Shown piece by piece: positions 1-11,945 of a stretch of DNA of 64,000 bases. The stretch is from assembly GCA_905221605.1 (NCBI GenBank), contig CAJNDS010000550.1, forward strand, positions 7,501 through 71,500, given 5' to 3'. The position numbers were made by a program, and so were the translations under genes. Numbering within the stretch: the first letter of the stretch is position 1; each line of letters begins with the position of its first letter. The stretch is from Symbiodinium natans. Its lineage: Eukaryota; Sar; Dinophyceae; Suessiales; Symbiodiniaceae. The notes beneath the pieces are model-generated. The model was not told the DNA's origin, did not search any database, and was given only the letters and a program-made list of their open reading frames with translations.

Positions 1-1349
1 AACATCATTGAATATTCTTGAATACTATTAATCATATTGAATATTATTGAATAATGTTCAATATTATTGTGTATTTTGTGTATTTTTGTATCTTTTTGTT
101 TACTGTTGTAGATTGTTGTTTCTGCTGGTATCTTTTTGCACATATTTGGGTTTGTATGCTAATGGGGAGGCGCGTGACACGTGTTGGGGTCGGGGTATGT
201 TTCGCGGGTATGTTTCGGGGTATGTTTCGGGGTATGTTTCGGGGGTATGTTTCGGGTATGTTTCGCGGCATCAGGAGCTAATTTACCTGCAATTTCGGGG
301 GTATGTTACGGGGAATGTTTCGGGGGTATGTTTCGGGGTATGTTACGGGGTATGTTTCGCGGGTGTGCAACCCGTGTGCCATTCTTAAACCTGAGCCCCC
401 CAAAAAATCACAAACCCATTTGAGCAATGCATACTACTTATTCTTGTATATTCTTGTCCAGTATTGTTTAGTAATCTACTGCTTTACATACTGTAAACGA
501 TTGTAGAGTACTGTAAATTATTCCATCTTATTGTAGACTATTGTATACTCTGGTCTATTCTTGTTTAGTAATCTATGTTTTTGATATAACTGTGTATAGC
601 TGTATATTATCGTATTCGATTGTCAGAAAATACTGTATCTTCTTATATATTATTGTATGTTATTGTATGTTATTGTATATTATTGTATATTATTGTATAT
701 TTTGTATGTTTTTGTATATCATTGTATATATTATTGTATATTATTGAATATTACTGTATATTCTTGTAAATTATTGTATATTCTTGTGTATTCTGGCATT
801 CTTGCACATCATTCTTGAACATCAGTGTATTGTCTTATATTGTCTTGCATTTTTATTTATTATAAATTGCATATTGTTGTATATTATTGTATATTATTGT
901 ATATTATTGTCTGTGTTTAATATTCTTGTATATTACTGCATATTATTGTACTTTTTCGAAAATTGTCTTTTATGATACATTACTCTATATGATTCTATAT
1001 TATTGTACATTATTCAATATTTTTGCATATGACTGTGCATTATTGCATGTTTTTGTAGGTTACTTCATATTATTGTGCATTATTGTATATTATTGGTATA
1101 TTGTTGTAGGCTATTGTATATTATGGTATATTATTGGATATTGCTGTATATTATTGTATGTTTTTGTATATTGTGGTTTTTTCTATTGAGTTATTGTAAA
1201 TTACTGGAGATTATTGTAAGTCCTTCTTCTTTTTTAGGTAAAAGTATATGACTGTATATTCTTCTTGTCTCTAATTGCATTTTGTTGTATATAGTTGTGT
1301 ATTATTGTATCTTTTTGTATCTTATTGTGTCGTAATGTAGATTTTGCGA
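1..1349. repeat. AT-rich TATTGTATAT-type degenerate tandem region
   Basis: The stretch is built from a degenerate unit of about 10 bp close to TATTGTATAT, clearest at 600-760 and 860-950. It is interrupted at 187-375 by a G-rich minisatellite. Open frames here are long only because the unit lacks stops in some frames; their translations are repetitive V/Y/I/L strings, so I call no gene. Confidence 0.8.
187..375. repeat. Minisatellite, unit about GGGGTATGTTTC
   Basis: About a dozen copies of a 12-13 bp unit (GGGGTATGTTTC, with GGGTATGTTACG variants) sit inside the AT-rich region. The array is split by about 40 bp of other sequence near 270-295. The overlapping open frames encode only G/M/F/R/V repeats and are not considered genes. 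Confidence 0.8.
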
Positions 1350-1528
1350 ACAATGCCGGCATCATGGGTTTGGAAGGGATTCATGTGCTTTGAAGCAAGC
1401 TTGCCCGGCTTAAAAAAAACAGCGGGGGGGTTGGGGGGGGGGCGCAGCCCCCCCCCCATTTGTAAACACAATGCTCGCATCATGGGTTTGGAAGGGTTTC
1501 ATACACTTTGAAGCAAGCTTGCCCGGCT
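1350..1528. repeat. Pair of 61-bp direct repeats flanking a poly-G/poly-C hairpin
   Basis: Positions 1350-1410 and 1468-1528 are near-identical 61-bp copies, beginning ACAATG and ending GCCCGGCT. Between them 1424-1440 is G-rich and 1448-1457 is C-rich, so 1433-1457 can fold into a hairpin around a CGCAG loop. No coding potential is seen. Confidence 0.85.
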
Positions 1529-1544
1529 CCAAAAGACCAATATA

Positions 1545-2335
1545 AATATGTGTTGTGTACTATGAATTGGACTATATGACTTTATATATATATATATACA
1601 CATACATGCATACATATGCTTTAAAATTTTTTTGTCATATTGTATGATATTATACGATATTATATTATATAAAACTGTATTATGTTATCTTATCTTATAT
1701 CATATTATATTACATTATATTGTGCTATATGTTACTATAGTATATTATTTTCTATTGCATTGAGCTATATTATATGTATATTTATGAATTATTCGTAAAA
1801 ACTATATCATATCATATTCTATGTTATTGCACTGTATTCTTGGAATATACTATTGCATTATATGATATGATATGATATGATTATTATATTAATATTATAT
1901 ACTAAAATTTGAGTATATTAGTATCTTATATTAAGATTTTTTATATATTAGCATAGTATTATCTTAATATATTATATTTTTACATTATATACTATATATT
2001 ATAGATTATATTATATATGAGATTATTATATTATATTATATATATTATATTATATGATATTATATCATTTTATATATTACACTACACTATATTGTTATAT
2101 ACTATATATTATACTACATTATATTTTATATTATACTATATTATATTATATGATACTATATTATACATTATATTATACTATATTCGATTATATTATATTA
2201 TGAAATTATAATATATTATATATTTATATATTATATATTAATATATTACATTATACTATGTTTATATAGACATACATATATATATATATATGTATGTATA
2301 TATGTACATATAAATTCTTATGCTGTACTACACAG
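1545..2335. repeat. AT-rich palindromic TATATTA region
   Basis: Nearly pure A/T sequence made of ATATTATA-type words with many short palindromes, ending in a TA/TG microsatellite at 2265-2310. It could be a structured or replication-related AT-rich tract, but nothing specific supports that. No gene is seen. Confidence 0.75.
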
Positions 2336-2389
2336 TAACTATACCAATATCATGATGTCCAAAACAAGTACATCAATAAAAACAAGAAA

Positions 2390-2605
2390 ATCTGACCACG
2401 GGACCGGGAAACCACGGGACCAGAGGACGAGAGGACCACGGGACCAGAGCACCAAGGAACCGTAGGACCAGAGGACCAAGGGACCAGAAGGCCAGAGGAC
2501 CAGAAGACCAAGCGACCAGAGGGCCAGAGGACCAGGGCACCCGAGGACCAGGGGACCAGAGGACCAGGGGACCAGAGGACCAGAAGGCCTGGGGCCAACG
2601 TCACC
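2390..2605. repeat. Minisatellite, unit about GGACCAGAGGACCA
   Basis: Degenerate tandem copies of a 7-8 bp core (GGACCAG / AGGACCA). The minus-strand open frame over it encodes only L/V/W/S/P/G repeats, so it is a repeat shadow and not a gene. Confidence 0.8.
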
Positions 2606-2639
2606 AAGGCCACCAAGCCAGGGCCAACGTTAGGAAAGA

Positions 2640-3900
2640 AAAAAACACCGGGCCCAGAAACCTAAGCCCCCCAAAAAAACAAACGTCCAAAACCCCAGAA
2701 TCAAATACCCAAATCTGCCTAAGCTTCTAAACCCTAAGCTCCTAAACTTCTAAACCCCTATCCCCTAAACCTGCTGAACCCGAAACCTTCCAAACCCCTG
2801 TCCCCTAAACCTGCTAAACCCCTAAACTTCCACACCCCTAGTATGGGGGTCGGAATACTCAACCCCCCCCCCCCCCAAAAAAAAAAAAAAAAGAAAGAAG
2901 AAAGCCTATTCTAGACTAATTATTAAGGCCCCTTTTGCATCCCCTAACCCCAAAACCTATACTCCCCTTAGAACCTTACTAACAACAATACTTTTAATAT
3001 CCTCTTGGGTTTTATATAAACAAAAATAAAAAAATTCTCAAGGGGGCTAGAGAAACTGGCTCGGCCTGCGAGCTGGGGCTTAGCCGCATGTGCCACGGGC
3101 TTGCCCTGCGGCGGCCACCCACGCTGTGGTTTGTGTGTGTGAGTGTGCGTGATTGTGTGCATATGTGTGTGTGTGTGTGTGTGTGTTCTTGCTTTTTTTG
3201 GGGGAGGGGATTTGGGGGCTTTGGGGATTTTTTTTGAGACTGTTTTTTCCGGTTCTGGTTTTTGAGTTGTTTCGTTTTTTTTTTTATTTTATGCCTTTGC
3301 GGTTTTGGGCCTCGGAATTTTAATGCTTGCGGTTTAGCTGTTTAGGGTTTTGGGGTTTTGGGGCTTTGGCGTTTCTAAGTTTGTGGGTTTTGGGTTTCAG
3401 GCTCTCTCCAGCAAGCCGGACATAACGTTGAGCTGAATCATTCCCTTCAAGGTAGGAAGCTGCCAAATAAAATTCGACAACGGGCTCAGTTTACAGGAGG
3501 TCGGAATGTGGGCGGGGGGCCTCGGGGTGTTGAGTCCATGGTTTGGGATTTTAGGGTTTCGGGTTTAGCGTTTAGGGATTGTGGCTTTATGGTTAGCCAT
3601 GGGTCGCTGCATGTACGCTTTTGGGACGAGGGGCCGAAGGAGTGGGATGGGCATGGAGGGTTCAGGGCTTAGGGTTTAGTGGGTTTCCAGTAAGTTTAGG
3701 GTCCGGGATGACATTTGCGATACGACTTAGGCTCAGGGTTGTGGGTGAAGAAGACTAAGACCCCTTGACTTTGCAGCACCAGCTGGCCTAACCTCCGAAC
3801 CCATAGGGCGCAAGGGTTGATCACCGGTACGCCCTGCCCATCCCCAACAGCGAATATCAACCTAATGGCCACTGGTGCCTCGCTTGGCAACTCCTTTTCG
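2640..3900. other. Mixed low-complexity region, no gene seen
   Basis: This stretch holds degenerate CCTAAACC words (2700-2840), including a roughly 55-bp imperfect duplication around 2745-2835. A run of C followed by a run of A lies at 2862-2892, and a GT microsatellite at 3165-3186. From about 3330 scattered single TTTAGGG words appear. The GC-rich piece at 3055-3130 and the spacer at 3690-3890 are open on the minus strand, but I recognise neither product. Confidence 0.6.
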
Positions 3901-5092
3901 CTGCGTCGGTGGGGGTGTAGGGTTTCGGGTTTAGGGCTTAGGGTTTAGGGTTTAGGTGCCGCATCCAAATTCCACAGGCATGAAATGAGACGGCGCGCAA
4001 GGAGCTTCGCCTGACGAAGCGCAAGCGCAGCCCGATCTTGCCTTGGCCAGGAGCCCGAAGCCCGACACCCAACACCCAGCAGGACTAGGAATTCGGGCCC
4101 GACACACACACACACCACTTTGCAGGGTTAGGGTTTAGGGTGGGAAGAAGTCAAGCTCCGGGGAAACTTTCCAGTCCCACAAGGAAGATGAGCCAGCGTT
4201 TGATAAACCCCTGAACCTTAATCTTAAACCCTAAACCCTAAACCCTAAACCCTAAACCCTAAACCCTAAACCCTAAACCCTAAACCCTAAACCCTAAACC
4301 CTAAACCCTGAACCTTCCAGATCCAAAAACCCTAAGCCCAAACATCTCCCAAGGCCCAGGCCATGGAGTGCGCCTCCTTTCCTGCGTCTTCTTGGTTTAG
4401 GGTTTAGGGTTTAGGGTTTAGGGTTTAGGGTTTAGGGTTTGGGGTTCAGGGTTTAGGGGTTTAGACTTTGGGATCTAAGGATTAAGGTTTTTCGGTTCAG
4501 GGTTAGGTTCAGGCTCAGGGTTAAGGGTTCTATCAAGTCGACCATTGGCCTAAACCATAAACCCTAAGCCCTAAACCCTAAATAAACCCTAAATCTCTAA
4601 ACCTTCAACCCTAAACCCTAAAACCTAAACCCTAAACCCTAAACCCTAAACCCTAAACCCTAAACCCTGGCCCCTGCCGCTAGCACCCACGATGCGCCCC
4701 GTACCGAGCCCATTCTCCTCGACCAGTAATGGTCCCTTCCCTGGCATGTTTCTATACTTGGATATACTTCACAGCAAACCCTAACCCCTCAACCCTCAGA
4801 CCTACAGCCTAGACCCTAAACCCGAAGTGCTCTTGCTTCGGCTTCGTGTGTATCCATGCGTGGGTGTCCCCTTGTCTAGGGCTTCTATACTGGATCTTCG
4901 GGCCCTCTTGGTTACCAAGGCCCTCTTGTGTCAGGAGCCTTTTGGGCCACAAAACCGCCCATGCCCGCCCAAAAAATGCGAGATGTCCCTGCCTCAGCTG
5001 TGGCAAGCCAGCTCCTCGAAGCTCGCCCTGCGGGGAAAACAGCACCGAAATCCGAGCTTTCCGGGAACTTCGGATCCTCACCCCCTCTCAAC

Positions 5093-5171
5093 TTGGGATG
5101 TTCCGCCCTTACACTAACAGTCCTACCATAATCCCTACTAAGGACTGTTAGTCGAAGGGGGAGCATCCCAA
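5093..5171. mobile_element. Small inverted-repeat element, family G copy 1
   Basis: A 79-bp hairpin. The left arm begins TTGGGATGTTCCGCCCTTAC and the right arm ends in the near complement GGGGGAGCATCCCAA. The inner arms, CTAACAGTCCT and AGGACTGTTAG, pair perfectly. A second copy is at 32633-32730. With no coding capacity and two copies it resembles a MITE; target duplications are not clear. Confidence 0.6.
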
Positions 5172-5890
5172 CTCTCAACCTTCAAAGCTCCCCCCCCCAT
5201 TCTAAACACTTAAGCCGGGGTTTCAGAAATTTTCCCAGCTCCCTTAGCGGATCTAGAAAGCAGATCTCACAAAGGGCCCCCCAAAAGATCACCCAGGAAG
5301 TGTGCAGGGAACTACGTTGGGCTTCAACCCGGACCCGGCATTCAAAAAAAACCAGCTTGCTGGAAGCTTCAGATCCTTTTCGCCCGCGAAACTTGCAGAT
5401 ACAGGGAGTTGTTCGAATGTCGTTCTACTTTGAGTGAAGGTCTTTAAATCAACAACCTACTAAGCCTGAATCTCTGCTCTAGAACAAAGAACAACTCCCA
5501 TGAGTCGGCCCTGTCGCAAAGCTGGGTTGAGCATGTAAACTTGTGATTTCTGAGTTCCCTGCCCCATGAAGTAGACCTAAACCCTAAACCCTAAACCCTA
5601 AACCCTAAACCCTAAACTTGGTTCTCACTTCATGCTGCCAAGGTCTTTGAAGGTCCGTAGCCCATGTGCGCGCCGCCTAAACCCAAAACCCTAGACTCCA
5701 CCCTTGCGCAGGGACTCTACACTCTAGGGTTTTGGGTTCGGTTTCAGTCTTAGGGGTTTAGGGTTTAGCGTTTAGGGTTTAGGGCTACCGTTACCGGACC
5801 AGCTTACCACTGCTCTCCAACTGGTCGACTTGCCATGTGCCGGCCCCTCTTGGCAGCACGCGGAGCAAATCGCAGCCTTGGGAGAGTGGC

Positions 5891-6073
5891 AGGGTTTAGG
5901 GTTTAGGGTTTAGGGTCTAGGGTTTAGGGTTTAGGGTTTAGGGTTTAGGGTTTAGGGTGTAGGGTGTAGGGTGTAGGGTTTAGGGTTTAGAGTTTAGGGT
6001 TTAGGGTTTAGGGTTTAGGGTTTAGGGTTTAGGGTTTAGGGTTTACTGTTTAGGGTTTAGGGTTTAGGGTTTA
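5891..6073 (+). repeat. Telomere-like TTTAGGG array
   Basis: About 25 units, mostly exact TTTAGGG. A short block at about 5957-5980 is homogenised for GGGTGTA and returns to the canonical unit afterwards. Confidence 0.9.
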
Positions 6074-6479
6074 TACCATCAACACGGCAGGCGCAATAAC
6101 GGAGCCTCGACGCAAACTTGAGACCCGAAATCCCAGGGAGCTGCCCACAGAAACGAGACCCTTTACTCGACCAAGGGCATGGATGGGCGGGCCCTGGCGC
6201 GCACCACAACACGATTCTTAGCGCGCGGAACATGTGACACACCCTAAAACCCTGAACCCGGTCTAGGGTTTGTTTAGCGTTTAGGGTTTAGGATTTAGGG
6301 CTGAGGGATTAGGGTTTAGGGTCCCGAACCCTAATTAAACGCAGCTCACATGCTCTACATCCGAGGCTATCGACCTTCGACTGTAGACCTGACAGCTCTC
6401 AAGCTTACAATAGGGTTTATCACCTGGAACCGACAGGCCCTAAACACTTAAACCCTGGATCCAGAGTTTGGGTGTCATG

Positions 6480-6610
6480 GGGTAGTTACATGGTCCTTTA
6501 GTACGGGCCTTTAAAACGGAACCTTATGTACCCTATACAAATTAAGGGCCCATACGTCAGAACCCTTTAAAGGAGGTAAGGGATCATACTAAGGGCCCAT
6601 AGAACTACCC
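6480..6610. mobile_element. Small inverted-repeat element, family C copy 1
   Basis: A 131-bp element with terminal inverted repeats: GGGTAGTTACATGGTCCTTT at the left, and the near complement ending CATAGAACTACCC at the right. Related copies lie at 42272-42414 (full) and 38670-38772 (left end missing). It has no open frame and is MITE-like. Confidence 0.6.
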
Positions 6611-7214
6611 TTAGAATGTTCGCCGAAAATCAGGGTTATGTTGAAGGGCACCCTGTAAACATTAAAACTCCGCACGCAAGCTCTTCGACACCAACAAACC
6701 AGACACAGGACAGGGACACTTAATAAAAGGTGCCCAACCCTCTAAACCTCCAACCGCTTGACCTCTAAACCTCGAAACCTCCAAACCCTGCAAACCCTGG
6801 ACTCTAAAGCGTGAACCCAAAACATTCAAACCTCAAAACCGCTAAACCCCCCAAGACCTCCAAACCCTAAACCCTAAACCCTAAACCCGAAACCCTAAAC
6901 CTCTAAACCCTAAACCCTAAACCCTAAACCCTAAACCCTAAACCCGAAACCCTAAACCCTAAACCCTAAACCCGAAACCCTAAACCTCTAAACCCTAAAC
7001 CCTAAACCCTAAACCCTAAACCCTAAACCCTAAACCCTAAACCCTAAACCTATACCCTGAGCAGCTCATTGAGGCCCGGATGCGGGTCGAAGGCCGCAAG
7101 CGGAACAGAGGGCTCTGCGCCTGGCGTGGCATCTGATTTCGGGTTTAGGGTTTAGGGTTTAGGGTTTAGGGTTTAGGGTTTAGGGGTTAGGGGTTAGGGG
7201 TTTAGGGTTTGGGG

Positions 7215-7620
7215 GTTGAGGGTTTTAGGTTTAGGAGATATGGTTTAGGGCTTAGGGTTTTAGGGTCAAATTTCGGGTTTACGGCTTTAGGCTTTTAGGG
7301 GTTTTAGGGTTACAGAGTTTTTGGGCTTTAGGATTTTGGGGTTTTAGGGTTTTAGGGTCTTAGGGTTCTAGGGTCTTAGGGTCTTAGGGTTTTAGGGTTG
7401 TAGGGTCTAGGAGATATGGTTTAGGGTTTTAGGAGATATGGTCTAGGGTGTTAGGGTTGTAGGGTTTAGGAGATATGGTTTAGGGTTTTAGGGTTGTAGG
7501 GTTTAGGAGATATGGTTTAGGGTTTTAGCGTTGTAGGGTTTGGGAAATATGGTTTAGGGTTTTAGGGATCTAGGGTTTAGGAGATATGGTTTAGGGCTTA
7601 GGGATCTAGGCTGCAGGGTT
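7215..7620 (+). repeat. TTTAGGG-derived minisatellite with GGAGATATGG insert
   Basis: Repeats of about 35-40 bp combine TTTAGGAGATATGGTTTAGG with TTTTAGGGTTGTAGGG. They recur at about 7230, 7410, 7430, 7468, 7505, 7540 and 7578. This is a higher-order repeat grown from telomere-like units. Confidence 0.75.
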
Positions 7621-9322
7621 TGTTATGCTCCCGGGTCTAGGGGCTGAGGGATTTGGAGTTTCGGGCATTGGGAGCGTCATGTGGGTCACCGGGGTGAGGG
7701 CTCGGAAGCCATGCCGAATCTGCTTTAAGAAGCACGAAGTCACGAATCTCTGCACCGCCTAAGCCGTGAAAGCCCCAAACCCTCGTCTTAGGCCCTCAGG
7801 GTTTAGAGTCTAGGGTTTAGGGTTTTTCGGCCCCGGCTGCTGCCTGTGATCAAGTCAGCCATGATCTGGCCCGTCAAGGGTCCTGCGGACTCACCAAGCC
7901 TTACATCAAAAGCCCTAAGCCCTTGACCACAAACCAGGAGCCCTACAAAGCCCTAAACGAATGTGATCTGTAAGTTTCCCCACTTAGTAGCTTGAGGTTT
8001 ACATGTCTGAGTGTAGCTGCATCCCTCAATGCGACACCCTTCGCGCTAGGCTGGCCTAGAAGCCAAAGCCCTAAAATCCTGAACCCCAATTCTGAATCAT
8101 CAACCCCTCCAAACCTTAAACCGTAAACCCTAATCCCCAAACCTCAGTTGAGGGTTCCGAATTCACCATCTTCGGCGTGAGCAACGAAGACTCGATGCCA
8201 CATGTGAAGTCAGTTTTTTGGGGGGAAGTCGCGGCTTGCAACCCTGGGCCATTTAAGCCCCAACCCCCAAACCCTAATTCATTGATCGAATGACGCAAGT
8301 CCGAAGTCTAAACCCCTGAAACCCCCAAAACCCTAAACCCTCAACCCCAAACCCTACAGCCCCAGCAGCCTGTATCTGGTAACTCCCGGAGGTTAGGAAC
8401 TCGAGCCCTATAGGGTTTAGGATTTCAGGTGTTAAGGTCATCATGGTATGCGTGGTCCCGCACCCTCGACCCATTCTGCTCCGCTGGATGCCGACCCACC
8501 ATCAACACACAAGCCCAAACCCGAAAGAGTTTAGGGTTTAGGGTGCAGGGTTTAGGGCTTGGGGTTTCGGGGTTTGGGGCTTGGGGTTTTAAGCGTCAGG
8601 GTTTGTGCTTTAGGGGTTTAGGCTTAGAGGCTTTGCGGCTTTAAGAGTCAGGGTTTAGGGTTTGGGGTTTAGGGTTTAGGGTGTAGGGTTTAGGGTTGCT
8701 GTAGGGTTTTGAACTGGACCGCTGCCGAGCGTCCCCAGAGGATGCCCCAGCAGTTGTGGCCGCACGCCAGGTAGATGTTCCTTGCTTGCCCCGCGACTGA
8801 ACCCCTAAACCCTAAACCCTTAACCTTAAACCCTAAACCCTAAACCCTAACCTTAAGCCCTAAACCCCAAACACCTCTTAATACCGGTTCAGGGTTGAGG
8901 GTGTAGAGTCTGCCCTACATCCGAATATCTTTCATGTCAGCTAACGAGCAAGCAAGGATCGATCAAACGAAAGGCTGTAAAGAATCTGCCAGCTGCTTAG
9001 GATTTGAGTGCTGCAGAGCAAAAAGAAGAGGGTTTGGGGTATAGGACCCTAGGGTTTAGGGTTTAGGGTTTAGGGTTTAGGGTTTAGGGTGTAGGGTTTA
9101 GGGTTTAGGGTTTAGGGTTTAGGGTTTAGGGTTTAGCTCGACCAGCCGGGCCACCCCAGGACGTTGCCAATCATCGGCCTGCACCAATTCGCTGCAGTTG
9201 GGGACTTTCGTCGTCTCCTTTGAGTGTCCCCGTAAACCCTAGACCCTAATTGAACCCTAAACTCGAAACCCTAAACCCCTAAACCCTAAGGCACGAAACC
9301 TATTGTAGTGAGAGGCTCAGAG

Positions 9323-9375
9323 CCCCCTCCCCCCTCCCCCCCCCTCCCCCCTCCCCCCCCCCCTCCCCCCCCCCC

Positions 9376-9435
<60 letters not shown>

Positions 9436-9437
9436 AA
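9323..9437. repeat. Long C-rich homopolymer tract followed by A run
   Basis: C runs interrupted by single T bases become uninterrupted C to 9425, followed by about 12 A. The overlapping open frame encodes polyproline and is an artefact of the tract. Confidence 0.9.
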
Positions 9438-11060
9438 CTCATGCTGCCGTGCACTTCGTGCGCAAGCGTCAAGCAAGCGTCAAACTCAGATCCTGCCTAC
9501 TCGCATGCTTACAGTAAACCCCAAACACATGGAACATCCTTATACTTATACCCATACCCCAAAAGGTATACTAAAGGAATCCTTGCTCTAATCATCCTTT
9601 AACCATGCTCCAACTTGCTGGAGTTTGTGCATCCTAAGCTCAATTCAGCAAACACAGGCAATAAAGCATGATGTCTCTGTGGGCCATGGTACATCTTCAG
9701 GGACCTCAGCCTAAACCCTAAACCCTAAACCCTCTTGGGAAGCTCGGCGTATCGCATGCCAGAGCAATCTTTGCACTCGTGTTGGGGAGTTCCTGTGCAT
9801 CGTCTCTCACACCTTCGGGCCATGCTCTTCCGTGCCATGGTGCAGGGTTGTCATTTTGTTCTTCTCGCGTACGAAGTTCTCACTTCAGTGAGGTGTTTTT
9901 GGCTTAGGGTGGTTGGGTTTCGGGCTTAGGGTTTAGGGTTTAGTGCTATATGAGAAGCACCCTCAACCCTTAAACCTGATGCCCTAACCTCCTAATTAAG
10001 CTCAACTCCTACACGCAGAGCTCCTAAACCCCAAACTTCTCAACTCCTAAACCCCCAAGCCAACCAAGAAGCTCAGGCCATGGCCCACACTAAACCCTGA
10101 ACCGCTAGGCCCTAGACCCTAGGCCCCCAAAGGGTATCAGCCCCAATGCAATGGACACAAAACCTACATGCTGCTACAACCCTGGGATAGGTTCAAGGTT
10201 TAGGGTTTAGCGTTCAAGGTTTAGGGTTCAGGGTGTAGGGTTTAGACGACGGTTTAGGGGGCTTAGTGGGTGTAGTGGGTGCCCAGGGTTTAGGACCATG
10301 CCCGCCTGGCATCTGGAGGACAGGGGCGGATGCAAGCAGCGGACTCCTTCAACGCCGGGCCCAAGCCCAAACCCGAAAGTGACCTTTAAACCCTCAGCAA
10401 CAGTTTCTTGAGGGCCTAGCGGGTGATCCCGATGCCTAAACCTGCATAGGCTTTAGGGTTTCGAGCTTCGGGTCTACACCCTCAACCCTGAATGCTAAAC
10501 TGCATGCGGGCCAGGAGTCAGGGCCAGGGGCCTGACATCAAAGATGGGCTGCTTAAGGAATTTTCTGTCAAGAAATAGCCCCGAAGCCCAATACCCTATA
10601 CCCGAAACCAAGATGCTGCTTCAGGAGCTTTCTGTGAAGGCGGCTGGAGAACAACCCGGGTTTGGGGGGCTCCCGGAGCCCTCTTTGAGCGGTCCTAGGC
10701 CCTAAACCCTAAACCCTAAACCCTCAACCCTAAACCCTGGCATAGGTTCAAGGTTTAGGATTTGAAGCCCTGAACCCTGACACCGGTCCGGCTCCATGCC
10801 CTTGATGATGGTCGTCTTCGCCCTGGCGGCGGGTTCGGAAACCATGGGTTTTGGTCTAGGGTTTAGGGTTTCGGGTTTAGGGGTTCAGGGTTTGGAGTTT
10901 AGGGTTTCGTCCCTTTGTACTGCATGCCAGCCAACGCCCAAATCTTCTGATCGACATGGCTGCAAACGGCTATTCCTGCACGAAACATCCCAGCCGACTC
11001 ACTAGACTCCTCCAAAAGCCACTCGCAACCCTGACCCCTAAACCCGAAACCCTAAACGGC
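9438..11060. other. Spacer-rich region with sparse telomere-like words, no gene seen
   Basis: Only short arrays occur, such as 9708-9733 (-), 9925-9945 (+), 10697-10738 (-) and 10855-10905 (+, degenerate). The remaining sequence has short open frames without recognisable domains. Confidence 0.5.
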
Positions 11061-11061
11061 C

Positions 11062-11497
11062 CTAAACTCGAAAGAAACCCTGAACACCCCCAGCTGCGTG
11101 CCTCAGGGAATCTGTGGCAGCTTTGACCTGGGACACTAACCTTAACGGAGTAAACATAGGGTCCCGCAAGATACACCGCAAATACGATAATCCTTGCTCT
11201 AGGCTCCGACCACCTGTAAACTGTAAACGCGCGTTTTGCACGTGCCGATTCCATCGGTATTCACAGTGTTTTCGGTGCTTGACATGCCGAAAACACCGCT
11301 GCCACCGGTGACTTCGCCGCTGCGAATTCCGCATTTTGTCGAACACATCGTTATTTACAGTGTTTCGCGTGGGTCCGTCTACGAAACCCCTGTGTTTTAC
11401 CGCGTTTTCGCTTGTTTCCATGGTTCGGGCAGAGCATCCATGTCCGCACGATGAGAACGTCCGTGATACCAGTGCGTGCGAATGGCCAGAGCATCCA
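11062..11497. other. Unassigned region without telomere-like arrays
   Basis: A 119-codon frame is open on the minus strand (11062-11421) and shorter ones on the plus strand, all overlapping. The minus product is rich in R, H and N and shows no motif I recognise. The DNA carries imperfect internal repeats around CAGTGTTTTCGGTG and CAGTGTTTCGCGTG. Coding status is doubtful. Confidence 0.35.
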
Positions 11498-11762
11498 GCA
11501 TCCTAAACCGCAAAACCCATAAATCCTAACAACACATATTTACAAAATAGACTTGAAAATAACGTCTACACAAAAATACCTCGACATCCCACACAATGAC
11601 ACCACGAAATCCCAAAAAGACCCAACATGTGTAAATCAAAGCATCCTAAGCCCAAAAATCCATAAATCCTAACAAAATATATTTACAAAATAGACTGAAA
11701 ATAACATCTACCCCAAAATACCTCAAAATCCCATGGAAGATATATCCGAAATCGCAAAAAAG
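11498..11762. repeat. Imperfect direct duplication of about 120 bp
   Basis: Segment 11498-11627 is repeated at 11641-11762. Both begin GCATCCTAA and share CATAAATCCTAACAA, ATTTACAAAATAGACT and GAAAATAAC. The copies have drifted in their 3' parts. No coding potential is evident. Confidence 0.8.
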
Positions 11763-11763
11763 G

Positions 11764-11945
11764 GGTCTTAAGGTTGAGAACTGCTAAGTTTCAGGGCTGT
11801 TCAGGTTGAGGCCTGAGAAGTTTCAGGACTCTTAAGTGTGAGGGCTGTTAAGGTTGAGGGCTGTGAAGTTTGAGGGCTGTTAAATTTGAGGGCTGTGAAG
11901 GTTCAGGTTCAGGGCTGTTACGTTTGAGAGCTGTTGTGGTTTAGG
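11764..11945 (+). repeat. Minisatellite, unit about TTGAGGGCTGTTAAGG
   Basis: About ten degenerate copies of a 16-17 bp unit (TTGAGGGCTGTGAAGT type) follow directly after the duplicated segment. No gene is seen. Confidence 0.75.

Larger units (their letters stand above)
3900..9300. repeat. Mosaic of telomere-like arrays and spacers, block 1
   Basis: Arrays alternate in strand. Approximate positions: 4222-4310 (-), 4394-4458 (+), 4553-4669 (-), 5577-5618 (-), 5891-6073 (+), 6866-7051 (-), 7139-7202 (+), 8645-8700 (+), 8802-8872 (-), 9052-9135 (+). Spacers of 80-300 bp between them show no recognisable gene. The array at 6866-7051 has an internal higher-order duplication: a CCCGAAACCCTAAACCTCT variant segment occurs twice about 70 bp apart. 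Elements G1 and C1 are listed separately. Confidence 0.85.

Noticed and set aside
3900-9300. Telomere-like arrays with unique spacers considered as CRISPR-like
   Set aside because: Repeat length, polarity and spacer size vary freely; no cas genes; simple tandem units explain them.
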